Made by a program: the position numbers and the translations under genes. From assembly GCF_026242055.1 (NCBI RefSeq), contig NZ_JAPJDL010000036.1:22227-86226 (forward strand): a DNA stretch of 64,000 nt. The letters are read 5' to 3'. The DNA comes from Lentzea sp. NEAU-D7. Its GTDB lineage: Bacteria > Actinomycetota > Actinomycetes > Mycobacteriales > Pseudonocardiaceae. Positions within the stretch are counted from its first letter, which is position 1; the number at the start of each line of letters is the position of its first letter. Of this stretch, positions 1 through 8,502 are shown one piece after another. Under the pieces are notes generated by a model, which searched no databases, had not been told where the DNA came from, and saw only the letters and a program-made list of their open reading frames with translations.

Positions 1-1536
1 GGGCAGCAGCGAACGGCGCAGCGCGACCTGGTCGAGGCCGGACCTCCTGCCGATCTCGCTGAGGAAGTTCTCCTCGGCGTAGACGAACTGGCCCGCGTAG
101 ACGGACCGCCAGAACCCGGTGCGCAGCGGTGCGGGCCGCACGATGACGGAGACGTCGCCGGGCACGGTGTAGGGGAAGTGGTCGCCGCTGGCCTTGATCA
201 GGGCGGGGTTGGCGAAGAACGGCAGGACGGTCAACGGCCAGGTGACGACCTCGTGGGCCCTGCGGATGGGCACACCATCGGAACCGATCTCCGCGGACAG
301 CCTGTGCACGGACATCGGCCGGTAGGAGTCGTTGCGCATGTCGTCGGCCCTGGTCCACAGCACCTGGACCGGCGCGCCCGCCCGCCGTGAGCAGGCCACC
401 GCCTCCAGCACCGGGTCGGGTTCGATGCGCCGGCCGAACGCTCCGCCCGACGCCGTCGTCTCCACCCGCACGGACGTGGCGGGCACGCCGAGCTGGCGGG
501 CCAGCTGGGTGCGCAGACCACCGGGATCCTGCGTGGGAGCCCAGATGGTCAGGCCATCCGGACGGACGTGGGCGGTGGCGTTCATCGGCTCCATCGGCGC
601 GTGCGCGAGCAACGGCATGGAGTAGATCTGCTGAACGCCGTCGATCGGGCTCTGCGCGGGCAACGCGCTGCGCAGGTCCGCGAGCCACGCGCGGCTGTCG
701 GCGGTGGGCGTGCCGCCGCGCCAGGTGATCCGCAGCGCGTCGCGGCCCCGCAACGCCTGGTGGGTCGACCGGGCGATGACCGCGACGCCGCCCTGTCCTT
801 CGGCCGGCGCCGTGAGCGTCAGGACGTCGAGCACGCCCGGCAGGGCGCGGGTCGCGGTGTCGTCGACCGTGTCGGGGACCGCGCCGATCCACGGCGGGCG
901 GGCGACCACGGCGACCAGGCCTCCGGGTGGCCGGGCGTCGATGCCGTACCCGGTGCGGCCGGTCACGACGTCGCGGGCGTCCACGCGTCCGCCTCGGGTC
1001 TTGCCCAGCAGCCGCCACTTCTCCGGTGGCGTGAGCTCGACGGGCACGGTGGCGGGATCGAGCGCGGCCGCGGCCCGGACCAGCGCCCGGTAGGGGAGCT
1101 TCCCGCGACGCGGATGGCACACCGCGCCGTCCTTCGCGACGCACTCGGCGACCGGTACGCGCCAGCGCCGCGCGGCCGCGGTGACGAGCAGGCAGCGCGC
1201 GGTCGCGGCGGCCGTGCGGATCGGTGTGGCGAGCTGCCGCACCGAGGTCGAGTTCGCGACGGCCTGCGAGCCGAAGCGTTCGGTGTCACCGTGCGCCTGC
1301 TCCAGCGCGACGTCGCCGGCCTCGACCGCCAGTTCCTCGGCGACCATCAGCGCGACCACGGTCCGCACGCCCTGGCCGGTGTCCGGACGGGGCACGGTGG
1401 CGGTGATCCGGCCCGCGTCGTCCAGCCGCACGAAGACGTTCGGCACGAGCCCTTCCGCGGCGAGCGCCGGGACCGGCACCGCGACGACCAGCGCGCCGAT
1501 TCCCGCGCCGCGCAACAAAGTCCGCCTGCTGATCAT
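1..1536 (-). CDS. Molybdopterin-binding subunit, isoquinoline 1-oxidoreductase type (partial)
   Basis: Large subunit of a xanthine-oxidase-family dehydrogenase that hydroxylates N-heterocycles or aldehydes using a molybdenum cofactor. I translated it from position 1536 on the minus strand; the frame stays open to base 1, so about 512 residues are present and the C-terminus is cut off by the window edge. The N-terminus is a Tat signal (MISRRTLLRG followed by a hydrophobic stretch ending in ALA). The start lies in an ATGA overlap with the stop of the 2Fe-2S subunit gene just upstream, so the two are one operon and presumably one heterodimer. The IorB-like assignment rests on overall sequence recognition (cofactor-binding segments such as SGGAFGRRIE) and on the partner. 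The substrate cannot be read from sequence. Confidence 0.88.
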   Translation of the reverse strand, partial: MISRRTLLRGAGIGALVVAVPVPALAAEGLVPNVFVRLDDAGRITATVPRPDTGQGVRTVVALMVAEELAVEAGDVALEQAHGDTERFGSQAVANSTSVRQLATPIRTAAATARCLLVTAAARRWRVPVAECVAKDGAVCHPRRGKLPYRALVRAAAALDPATVPVELTPPEKWRLLGKTRGGRVDARDVVTGRTGYGIDARPPGGLVAVVARPPWIGAVPDTVDDTATRALPGVLDVLTLTAPAEGQGGVAVIARSTHQALRGRDALRITWRGGTPTADSRAWLADLRSALPAQSPIDGVQQIYSMPLLAHAPMEPMNATAHVRPDGLTIWAPTQDPGGLRTQLARQLGVPATSVRVETTASGGAFGRRIEPDPVLEAVACSRRAGAPVQVLWTRADDMRNDSYRPMSVHRLSAEIGSDGVPIRRAHEVVTWPLTVLPFFANPALIKASGDHFPYTVPGDVSVIVRPAPLRTGFWRSVYAGQFVYAEENFLSEIGRRSGLDQVALRRSLLP

Positions 1537-2003
1537 CGTTCCTCCCGCATGATCCGGCTCGCGCGGCGCACGGCGTCGCGGATGCGGGGATAGCTGCCGC
1601 AGCGGCACACGTTGTCGCGCAGGGCCTCCTCGATCGCCGCGTCGTCGGGGTCGGGATCACGGGCGAGCAGCGCCGCCGCGGCCATGACCTGGCCCGGCTG
1701 GCAGTAGCCGCACTGCGCCACGTCGAGCTCCCGCCACGCCCTCTGCACCGGGTGGTCGCCGTCGCGGGACAGCCCCTCGATCGTCGTGATCCGGGTCTGC
1801 GCGCTGTCGGCCGCCGTGCGCACGCAGGGCCGCGCCGCCGCACCGTCCACATGGGACGTGCAGGCGCCGCACAGGCCGACACCGCACCCGTACTTGACGC
1901 CCGTCAGCCCCAGCTCGTCGCGCAACACCCACAGCAGGGGAGTGTCCCCGTCGACGTCGACCTCGCGCCGTTCACCGTTGACGCGCAACAGATATCGGGC
2001 CAC
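1533..2003 (-). CDS. (2Fe-2S)-binding subunit of the molybdenum dehydrogenase (IorA-like)
   Basis: Electron-transfer subunit of 156 residues, the normal size for the small subunit of xanthine-oxidase-family enzymes. The N-terminal plant-ferredoxin domain has cluster ligands C40, C45, C48 and C60. The C-terminal helical domain has the second cluster ligands C98, C101 (CGYCQPGQ), C133 and C135 (CRCGSYPR). It passes electrons from the molybdenum subunit to an external acceptor; no FAD subunit is visible, as is usual for the two-subunit IorAB type, where cytochrome-linked export is common. First gene of the operon; its promoter shares the 2004-2069 gap with the divergent membrane-protein gene, where two copies of an operator lie. 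Confidence 0.92.
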   Translation of the reverse strand: MARYLLRVNGERREVDVDGDTPLLWVLRDELGLTGVKYGCGVGLCGACTSHVDGAAARPCVRTAADSAQTRITTIEGLSRDGDHPVQRAWRELDVAQCGYCQPGQVMAAAALLARDPDPDDAAIEEALRDNVCRCGSYPRIRDAVRRASRIMREER

Positions 2004-2021
2004 CGCGATCCCCTCCTGATT

Positions 2022-2079
2022 TGCTCAGCGCGCTGAACGTATCACGCCGGGCAATGCATAATGCTCAGCATGCTGAACG
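2022..2079. promoter_or_regulatory. Two copies of a palindromic operator in the divergent promoter
   Basis: Two 18-bp sites, 2022-2039 and 2062-2079, share TGCTCAGC-NN-GCTGAACG (core TCAGC-NN-GCTGA); only the two central bases differ. Centres are 40 bp apart, close to four helical turns. The second site overlaps a CATAAT -10 box (2057-2062) and the start codon at 2070. The size and symmetry suit a TetR- or MarR-type dimer controlling both directions; the regulator is not adjacent. Confidence 0.7.
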
Positions 2080-3059
2080 AATTGCGGCGGCCCGGCCGCG
2101 GTGTCCTCGTGTGGGGAGTGGTGGCAAGTGCCCTGCTCACCGGCCTGGTGTGGCTGCTGGGCCAGCGGCTGCACGGTGTCGCGCTGCTGCCCGACCAGGG
2201 AGCGTCCTGGTACTACTGGAAGCTGCCGGATCCGACCTTCTGGACCAGGGCGTCCGCCTGGGTGGGCTACGCGGCGCACCAACTCGTCTCGTGGGGCCTG
2301 ATCTACTACGCGCAGACCCGGATCCGGCGCTACACCACGGGCCTGCACCGCGTGAACGTCGTCGCCCTCGCCGCGAACGCCGCGTTCATCGGCCTGCACG
2401 CCCTGCAGACCCAGCTGTTCTACGACGGTCTCGCCCAGGACGTCTCGATCTTCAGCTCGCAGGGCTCGGTCGTCCTGCTGCTGGTGGTCGTCCTGCTGAT
2501 GGAGAACCGCCGCCGGGGCCTGGTGCTGACCTGGTCCGCGCCGATCTCCGCCCAGGTCGTCGCGTTCGCGCGCCGCTACCACGGGTACCTGTTCAGCTGG
2601 GCCGCGATCTACACGTTCTGGTACCACCCGATGGAGTCGAGCAGCGGGCACCTCATCGGGTTCTTCTACATGTTCCTGCTGCTGGTGCAGAGCAGTCTGA
2701 TGTTCACGACATCCCACACCAACCGCTGGTGGACGCTGACCCTCGAACTGCTCGTGGCCGTGCACGGCACGCTGGTCGCCGTGATGAACTCCGGCCCCAA
2801 CGGCATGTGGCCGATGTTCTTCTTCGGCTTCGTGGCGATCTTCGTGCTCACCCAGATGCACGGCGTCGGGCTCAGCACGACGGCACGGTGGTGGATCGGC
2901 GGCACGTTCGTGGTCGGCGCGCTCGCGGTCTACTACTGGCGCGGCCTCGGCAGGATCGACGAGGTCGTGCGCATCCCGTTGATCGAGTACCTGCTGGTGG
3001 CCGTGCTCGCCCTGCTGATCTGGGCGGGCATCAGACTCGCCCGCCTCGGCCGGTCATGA
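2070..3059 (+). CDS. Polytopic membrane protein of unknown function
   Basis: About 330 residues with roughly eight hydrophobic segments connected by short Arg-rich loops, so an inner-membrane protein. Tyr/Trp-rich segments (SWYYWKLPDP; TFWYHPMESSSGH) and a His-containing helix recur, but I recognise no catalytic or transporter signature. I chose ATG 2070 because a CATAAT -10 box lies 7 nt before it and no Shine-Dalgarno precedes either ATG; ATG 2061 in the same frame would add three residues but would sit inside the -10. It shares a double operator with the divergent molybdenum dehydrogenase, so it may be co-controlled, possibly as an electron-transfer or lipid-related partner. That role is inference. 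Confidence 0.8.
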   Translation: MLNELRRPGRGVLVWGVVASALLTGLVWLLGQRLHGVALLPDQGASWYYWKLPDPTFWTRASAWVGYAAHQLVSWGLIYYAQTRIRRYTTGLHRVNVVALAANAAFIGLHALQTQLFYDGLAQDVSIFSSQGSVVLLLVVVLLMENRRRGLVLTWSAPISAQVVAFARRYHGYLFSWAAIYTFWYHPMESSSGHLIGFFYMFLLLVQSSLMFTTSHTNRWWTLTLELLVAVHGTLVAVMNSGPNGMWPMFFFGFVAIFVLTQMHGVGLSTTARWWIGGTFVVGALAVYYWRGLGRIDEVVRIPLIEYLLVAVLALLIWAGIRLARLGRS

Positions 3060-3089
3060 ACGACGGAGCCACCCCAGGAGTCCCGCGGA

Positions 3090-3881
3090 TCAACCGTCCT
3101 TCGCGGGACGGCTGGCCGACTCGAGCAACGTCGCCGCGACGTCGCGCAGCTTGATGTTCGCGCGCTGCGACTTGTCCACGAGCATCCTGAACGCCTCGTC
3201 CGCGTCGCAGGTGTGCACCGCCATCAGCACGCCCTTGGCCTGCTCGATCACGGCCCGCGACTCCAGCGCCTGCTCCAGCTGCCTGACCCGGTCCTGCGAG
3301 TGCCGCCACCGCTGGGCGCTGGTGATCGTCGCGGACGCGGCCGCCGTGAACAGCCGCATGAGCCCTTCGTCGAACGGGTCGAAGGCCGCCGCGGTGTAGC
3401 TGTAGATGTTGAGCGTCCCGATGTGCCGCGCCTCGGAGTCGTCCGAGGCGGGCAGGACGACCGGGACCGACAGGTACGCGCGGACACCGGCCTCTTTGGC
3501 GGCGGCCTCGAACTCCGGCCACAGCTCGCTGTGCTCACCGATCACCGCCCGCACGGGCTTCAGCTCGAGCGCGGCCTCCAGGCAGGGCCCGCGGCCGGAC
3601 TCGTACTGCTCGGTGTCGAGCACGACCAGGCGCCGGTCCGTGGCCGCCGCGGTGTGCGGCTGGTCCGCCGTCACCACGGACGCGGTCACCGCGTCGGCGT
3701 CGGGCACGGCCCTGGCCGCGGTCTCCGCGACCCTCTGCAACGCGTCGTCGAGCGACTCCTCGCCGGTGAACGCGTCCCGCAGCCCGGCCAACGCCTCCGC
3801 CGCCTCGTCCAGGCGTGACACCGGGTCCGGGCGATGGTCGTCGACCGATCTCATCGATCCCGTCTGCACGTGGTCGGCCAT
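3090..3881 (-). CDS. GAF and ANTAR domain-containing regulator
   Basis: A 263-residue cytoplasmic regulator. Residues about 35-175 form a GAF sensor domain. Residues about 200-258 are an ANTAR RNA-binding domain with the typical pattern (AVIEQAKGVLM, then a DEAF segment and the AN..LRDVA helix). ANTAR proteins act by antitermination at paired RNA hairpins. The frame stays open far upstream, but ATG 3881 is the best start: AAGGGG lies about 9 nt before it, and the upstream residues are low-complexity Arg/Pro-rich. The gene stands alone, facing the membrane-protein gene and separated from the next gene by about 450 bp. The GAF ligand and RNA targets are unknown. Confidence 0.9.
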   Translation of the reverse strand: MADHVQTGSMRSVDDHRPDPVSRLDEAAEALAGLRDAFTGEESLDDALQRVAETAARAVPDADAVTASVVTADQPHTAAATDRRLVVLDTEQYESGRGPCLEAALELKPVRAVIGEHSELWPEFEAAAKEAGVRAYLSVPVVLPASDDSEARHIGTLNIYSYTAAAFDPFDEGLMRLFTAAASATITSAQRWRHSQDRVRQLEQALESRAVIEQAKGVLMAVHTCDADEAFRMLVDKSQRANIKLRDVAATLLESASRPAKDG

Positions 3882-4333
3882 GCCGCGGCGCCCCTTCATC
3901 GGCTGCTGGAGTCCCGCCGCCGGCTGCTCGACGCGCGTCCAGTGCATCGTACGGCCACCGGTGACACGGGAGCCCGCGACCGCCGGTCCGGAACCGGGGC
4001 CGGCGACGGGTTGCTGCAAGGTCTCAACTTCCCGCGCCGGCCTCGGCCGGACCGCCCGAGGGCGTCCTCCGTGCGAACACGCGCGCGTGTTCGGCGTTGT
4101 GTCAGTACCCCGTCGCTTCACCGCCCACACCGGCTGCTGCCGATCAATGTGGGGCGGTGAGCTGCCCGGACGGCCTGTTCGCCGTCCGGGCCGAGATCGA
4201 CTGCCTCCACTTCGCCGCCGCGGGGAGACGAAGTTCACGCCGAACGTGCCGGGACGGCTCGGTGACCACTGTGGACACCGCGTCGGTGTGCGCGGGTCAC
4301 AAGGCGGAAAGCGGTTGCCGCGGTGACCGACGT
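3882..4333. other. Non-coding gap with a 20-bp palindrome
   Basis: Gap of 452 bp between the start of the GAF-ANTAR gene and the stop of the rifampicin monooxygenase gene. The one clear element is a perfect palindrome at 4074-4093 (arms CGAACAC and GTGTTCG around GCGCGC). It lies about 190 bp upstream of the regulator gene and could be an operator or a hairpin. I see no credible gene; open frames here are compositional. Confidence 0.5.
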
Positions 4334-5770
4334 CTACACGCCGGCGACGGGTTCGCCGAACCAGCGCGTGAGGTGGTGGTCGAGGTCCTGCTGGTGCTCG
4401 CCGACCCAGGCCACGTGGCCGTCGGGACGCAGCAGCAGTGCCGGGACGTCCAGCGCGGCGGTGGCGTCCGCGACGAGGGTGACCCGGTCCGGCCAGCCGT
4501 CGGCGGTCAGGCTTCCGGTCCGGTCGAGCACCAGGCCACGGCCCCCGCGCAGGTGGTCGTAGAGGTGGCCTTCCGCCAGGGTGGTGTCGCGCAGGCGGCG
4601 GCCGAGCAGGTCGGGTCCGGGCCCGAAGTCGTAGCGGACGCCGATCGCGGTGATCTTCTCGATCAGCCGCCGGTTCACCTCGTTGATGTCCATCAGTTCG
4701 GTGAGCAGCCTGCGCACGGCCCGTGCGCCCGGCTCGTCGGACGCCAGCGCCACCTGGGCGCGGGTGTTGTCGAGGACGTCCGCGGCGACCGGATGGCGTT
4801 CGGCGTGGTAGGTGTCCAGCAACATGCCGGGTGCCCAGCCGCGGACCTGCGCGGCGAGCTTCCAGCCGAGGTTGACCGCGTCCTGGATGCCGAGGTTCAG
4901 GCCCTGGCCGCCGGCGGGCGGGTGGATGTGCGCGGCGTCGCCGGCGAGCAGCACCCGTCCGGTCCGATAGCGCTCGGCCAGCCGGGTGGCGTCGCCGAAA
5001 CGGGACAACCAGCGGGGGGAGTGCACGCCGAAATCAGTTCCGGCGATCGTCCGCAGCCGGTGCGCGAAATCGTCGATGGTGGGGGGTTCCGCGCGGTTTT
5101 CGCCGGCTCTCTCGGCCGAGATCACGACCCGATAGATTCCTTCGCCGAAAGGGCTGAAGCTGAACGCCTTGTCCTTCTCGCGGATTTCGGCGACCTTCGC
5201 GGCGATCTCCTCTTGTGGCGCGTCCGCCGCCATCTCACCCATCAGCGTGTCGTTGCGGGAGGGTTCGCCGGGGAATCCGACGCCGAGGAGTTTGCGCACG
5301 GTGCTGCGCGCGCCGTCGCAGCCGACCAGATAACGCGTCCGCAGCGTCTCCCCGCCGGCCACCTCGACCGTCACGCCCTCGTCGTCCTGCTCGATCCCCG
5401 TCACCGCGCGACCGGGCCGGACCTGCGCGCCCAGTGCGATCGCGTGATCGCGGAGCAGACCTTCGACGACCGGCTGCGGGATCCCGAGCAGCGACGTGCA
5501 ATCGGAGTCGAGGCCTTCCGGCGTGGGTTTCGGGATGCCGGCGAAGGAGCCTCCGACCGGGCGCTGCCTGCCGCGTTCCAGAAAGCGGTCCAGCAACCCC
5601 CGCATCGCCAGGACCTCGAGGCTGCGAATGTGCAGACTCACTATCCGCACGAACGACGAAGCGGGCTCCGGCTCCTTCTCCAGGACGAGCACCCGGACGT
5701 CGTGGAGCCGGAGTTCGGCGGCCAGCATCGCACCGGTCGGCCCGCATCCGGCGATGACGACGTCGAACAT
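4334..5770 (-). CDS. rox: Rifampicin monooxygenase (class A FAD monooxygenase)
   Basis: FAD-dependent hydroxylase of 478 residues, the family's usual length. Visible motifs are the Rossmann GxGxxG near the N-terminus (AGCGPTGAMLA), the DG motif (VGCDGARSTVRK, about residue 150) and the GD motif with flavin contacts (VLLAGDAAH followed by GGQGLNLG, about residues 272-295). Long segments match my memory of the Streptomyces/Nocardia Rox proteins (for example RIVSLHIRSLE, PRWLSRFGDATRLAERYR). Rox hydroxylates the rifamycin naphthyl core, leading to ring opening and antibiotic inactivation. ATG 5770 has GGGTGG just upstream. It is single and divergent from the 6000 gene. Alternative: an aromatic polyketide hydroxylase of the same superfamily. 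Confidence 0.87.
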   Translation of the reverse strand: MFDVVIAGCGPTGAMLAAELRLHDVRVLVLEKEPEPASSFVRIVSLHIRSLEVLAMRGLLDRFLERGRQRPVGGSFAGIPKPTPEGLDSDCTSLLGIPQPVVEGLLRDHAIALGAQVRPGRAVTGIEQDDEGVTVEVAGGETLRTRYLVGCDGARSTVRKLLGVGFPGEPSRNDTLMGEMAADAPQEEIAAKVAEIREKDKAFSFSPFGEGIYRVVISAERAGENRAEPPTIDDFAHRLRTIAGTDFGVHSPRWLSRFGDATRLAERYRTGRVLLAGDAAHIHPPAGGQGLNLGIQDAVNLGWKLAAQVRGWAPGMLLDTYHAERHPVAADVLDNTRAQVALASDEPGARAVRRLLTELMDINEVNRRLIEKITAIGVRYDFGPGPDLLGRRLRDTTLAEGHLYDHLRGGRGLVLDRTGSLTADGWPDRVTLVADATAALDVPALLLRPDGHVAWVGEHQQDLDHHLTRWFGEPVAGV

Positions 5771-5941
5771 GAACCACCCTTTTTCGCAGGCCTGGGCATC
5801 GGCCGGTCAGTCTCGACGGCGAAGGGAGACGCCGCAACCGAAATATCCGAGCGGAAAATGCGCCTCGCCCGATTGCTCGCGCGGTCTGTGCGGCCAGACG
5901 GCCCATCGGTCTGATCTTGTCGGCCGACCGCCGGCGCCCAC

Positions 5942-5967
5942 GTTTTCCTCGTGACACGAAAGGGTAT
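5942..5967 (+). promoter_or_regulatory. Sigma-B/sigma-F type promoter of the 6000 gene
   Basis: GTTT at 5942-5945, 16-bp spacer, GGGTAT at 5962-5967. This matches the GTTT-N15/17-GGGTA form known for mycobacterial SigF and streptomycete SigB promoters. The start codon at 6000 follows with an AGGA ribosome-binding site at 5987-5990. Confidence 0.72.
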
Positions 5968-5999
5968 TCGCCGGTCCCCTATCAGCAGGACGGTGTGAC

Positions 6000-7142
6000 G
6001 TGGCGAGACCGCCATCAAAGGACATGTGGTGTCCCACGGTCGGTGTGGAGGAGGAGTTCCTCCTCGTGGACCCGGAGACGGGGGTCCCGGTGAACCGGGC
6101 GGACGAGGTCGTCGCGGTGGCGCGCGAGGAGCTCGGCCTCGAACTGGAGCGCGAGCTCACCGGCGCCCAGGTCGAGATCAACACGACGGTGTGCCGCGAC
6201 GTGGAGCAGGCCCGGCGTGAGCTGATCGAGGCCCGTCGTTCGGTCGCGCAGGCCGCGCGCACGGCGGGGTGCCGGGCCATCGCCGTCGGGGCGCCGCCGC
6301 TGGGCGACGCGACCGGCGAGGTGACGGACAGCCTGCGGTACCGGAGGATCGCGCGCGAGTTCGGTGCCCTGGCTGAACAACAGCTCATCTGCGGCTGTCA
6401 CGTCCACGTGGCCGTGCCCGACCGCGAGACCGCGGTCCAGGTGTGCAACCACGTGCGCCCGTGGCTGCCCGTGCTCGCCGCGGTGACCGCGAACTCGCCG
6501 TTCTCCGGTGGCGAGGACACCGGTTTCGCGAGCTGGCGTTCGACGGTGTGGTCGCGCTGGCCCGTGTCCGGGCCGCCGCCGGTCTTCACGTCGTGGCAGC
6601 ACTACGAGGAAGTCTGCGACACGATGATCAAGGCGGGCACCGCGCTCGACCGGGCGATGATCTACTGGGACGTGCGGCCCGCCACCGAGCTGCCGACCGT
6701 CGAGGTGCGGGTCTCGGACGTCGCGGCGACCGTGGACGAGGCGGTGCTGCTGGCGGCGCTCGTCCGGGCTCTGGTCGCCCAGGCGGTCGTCGACGTGGAT
6801 CGCGGTGTGGAGGCGGAGCCGGTTCCCCAGGAGACGTTGCGGCAGGCCTGCTGGGGCGCGGCCAACGAAGGCCTGCGCGGCAGCACGCTGGACGTGCTCT
6901 CCGGTGAGCCGAGGCCGCTGCGCAGCCAGCTGGACGACCTGGTGACCCGGTTGGCGCCGGTGTTCGAGGCCAACGGTGATCTGCCTGCGGTGCAACGGGG
7001 TCTGCGGCTGCTGGACGGCCCGGGAACGGGTGCCGACCGCCAGCGCCAGGCGTTCCGGACGGGGCAGGTGGGATCGTTGCTGGGGATGCTCGACATCGAC
7101 AACGCCGACCGCGCCGACCCCCGGGACACGGCTGCCTCCTGA
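6000..7142 (+). CDS. Carboxylate-amine ligase, YbdK/GCS2 family
   Basis: ATP-dependent ligase of 380 residues from the glutamate-cysteine ligase 2 family, which joins a carboxylate to an amine through an acyl-phosphate. Diagnostic stretches are VGVEEEFLLVD near the N-terminus (metal-binding Glu cluster), ELTGAQVEINT, and CGCHVHVAVPDRETAV (about residues 132-147) with the HVHV metal/ATP site. The start is GTG 6000 with AGGA 9 nt upstream. It has its own sigma-B-like promoter. A paralogue sits at 30809-31864, without that promoter. The substrates are unknown; family members include weak glutamate-cysteine ligases and ergothioneine EgtA. Confidence 0.87.
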   Translation: MARPPSKDMWCPTVGVEEEFLLVDPETGVPVNRADEVVAVAREELGLELERELTGAQVEINTTVCRDVEQARRELIEARRSVAQAARTAGCRAIAVGAPPLGDATGEVTDSLRYRRIAREFGALAEQQLICGCHVHVAVPDRETAVQVCNHVRPWLPVLAAVTANSPFSGGEDTGFASWRSTVWSRWPVSGPPPVFTSWQHYEEVCDTMIKAGTALDRAMIYWDVRPATELPTVEVRVSDVAATVDEAVLLAALVRALVAQAVVDVDRGVEAEPVPQETLRQACWGAANEGLRGSTLDVLSGEPRPLRSQLDDLVTRLAPVFEANGDLPAVQRGLRLLDGPGTGADRQRQAFRTGQVGSLLGMLDIDNADRADPRDTAAS

Positions 7143-7251
7143 GACGCGATCCGGTGGTGCGTACGATCTTCGATGATCGTGATGGTCCGAGTGGAGAAGA
7201 TCGCGTCCGAGGTCAAGCAGTGAGCCTGTGGCGCATGGCGAGAGGGCGGCC

Positions 7252-8481
7252 ATGAGGGCGTTCGGCATGCAGGAGCAGACCGCGGACGCGGCGGGCACCG
7301 ACGGAGATCTGCGCGCTCTGTTCGGGCGGTCCACCGCGGTGTTCGCGACGTTCACGGGCGCGGCGCACGCGGTGGAGACGGCCGACCCGGCCTTCCTCGC
7401 CACCTTCGGCGAGGACGGCGCGAGTCTGTCCGACCTGCTGGACGAGGTGTACCGGACGGGCGAACCACGCGACCGTCGTGACGTGCGGGTCGTGCGGGGC
7501 AGCGGCCCGGACGCGCGCGAGGCGTTCTTCGACCTCACGTGCGAGCCGCGCCGCGACCCCGGCGGTGACGTGCTCGGAGTGCGCGTGATCGGCGTGGAGA
7601 CCACCCAGGTCAAGCATGCCCAGCGGTTGATGGCCGAGCACCGCGCGCTGCTGGAGCAGATCGCCCGTCAGGCACCGCTGACCGAGGTGCTCGACGGGAT
7701 GGCCCGGTGCATCGAGGAGCTGGCGCCGGAGGAGCTGTTCGTGTCCGTCCTGCTCGCCGAGCCCGACGGCCTGCACCTGCGGCACGGTGCCGCGCCCAGC
7801 CTGCCGGACTTCTACAACGAGGCCATCGACGGCATCGCCACCGGTGAGGGCGTCGGCTCCTGCGGAACGGCCGCCCACCGGCGTGAACCGGTCATCGTCA
7901 CCGACATCGCCACCGACCCGTTCTGGGACGACTTCCGCGCTTTGGCGGAACAGGCGGGACTGGGCTCCTGCTGGTCGACGCCGATCCTCGCCCGCGACGG
8001 CGGCCTGCTGGGCACCTTCGCGATGTACCACCGGACCGCGCGCGTCCCGCAGGAGACAGACTTCGCCCTCATCCGGGTCTTCGCCGGCACTGCGGCGCTG
8101 GCCATCGAGCGCCACCACAACGAGGTGGCGCGGCAGGCCGCCGAGACGCAGGCCGAGTCCGCCCGCGCGGCGCTGGCGGAGGCGGTGCGCGCGGAACGGG
8201 AACTGCGCGCCGAGGCCGAGCAGCGGGCGGAAGCGGCCGCGGAGCTGACCGCTCAGATGCGCGCCGCCGCGGCCGTGCAGGCCAAGGCACCGCATCCCGA
8301 GCTCTGCCAGCTGGGCGGCAGCAGCGGGTGCGCCCTGCCCGCCGAGATCAAGGTCGCCGACTCGTGGGGCGACTCGGCCTGGGGCTGCGCCGTGCACGTG
8401 GAAGAGGTCCTCATCCACGTGCGTTCGGTCTTCGTCGCGAGCGAGGAGCTCGGTGGCTTGGCCGCCTACCTGAACCGCTGA
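7252..8481 (+). CDS. PAS/GAF sensor protein with coiled coil and conserved Cys-containing tail
   Basis: About 409 residues, no membrane segment. An N-terminal PAS-like region (roughly 15-130) is followed by a GAF domain (roughly 140-305, with GVGSCGTAAHRREPVIVTDIA typical of bacterial GAF sensors). An Ala/Glu-rich coiled coil (305-345) leads to a compact C-terminal block with three Cys and an ADSWGDSAWGC motif. No histidine kinase, HTH or cyclase domain is present, so it probably signals through partners. ATG 7252 is chosen because GAGAGGG lies just upstream; GTG 7228 in frame is possible. Its neighbours give no functional clue. Confidence 0.8.
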   Translation: MRAFGMQEQTADAAGTDGDLRALFGRSTAVFATFTGAAHAVETADPAFLATFGEDGASLSDLLDEVYRTGEPRDRRDVRVVRGSGPDAREAFFDLTCEPRRDPGGDVLGVRVIGVETTQVKHAQRLMAEHRALLEQIARQAPLTEVLDGMARCIEELAPEELFVSVLLAEPDGLHLRHGAAPSLPDFYNEAIDGIATGEGVGSCGTAAHRREPVIVTDIATDPFWDDFRALAEQAGLGSCWSTPILARDGGLLGTFAMYHRTARVPQETDFALIRVFAGTAALAIERHHNEVARQAAETQAESARAALAEAVRAERELRAEAEQRAEAAAELTAQMRAAAAVQAKAPHPELCQLGGSSGCALPAEIKVADSWGDSAWGCAVHVEEVLIHVRSVFVASEELGGLAAYLNR

Positions 8482-8502
8482 CGTCACAGGGGATCGCCGA
8501 CC

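Noticed and set aside
568..1593. Plus-strand frame opposite the molybdenum dehydrogenase
   Set aside because: Shadow of the dehydrogenase gene, whose Tat signal and partner subunit fix the real strand.
4074..4093. LexA (SOS) box
   Set aside because: The CGAAC and GTTCG half-sites are 10 bp apart; actinobacterial SOS boxes need 4 bp.
4097..5914. Plus-strand frame of about 600 codons
   Set aside because: Antisense to rox; no start signal and no recognisable domain.
5771..5999. Rifamycin-associated element before rox
   Set aside because: No 19-bp inverted repeat of that kind is visible.
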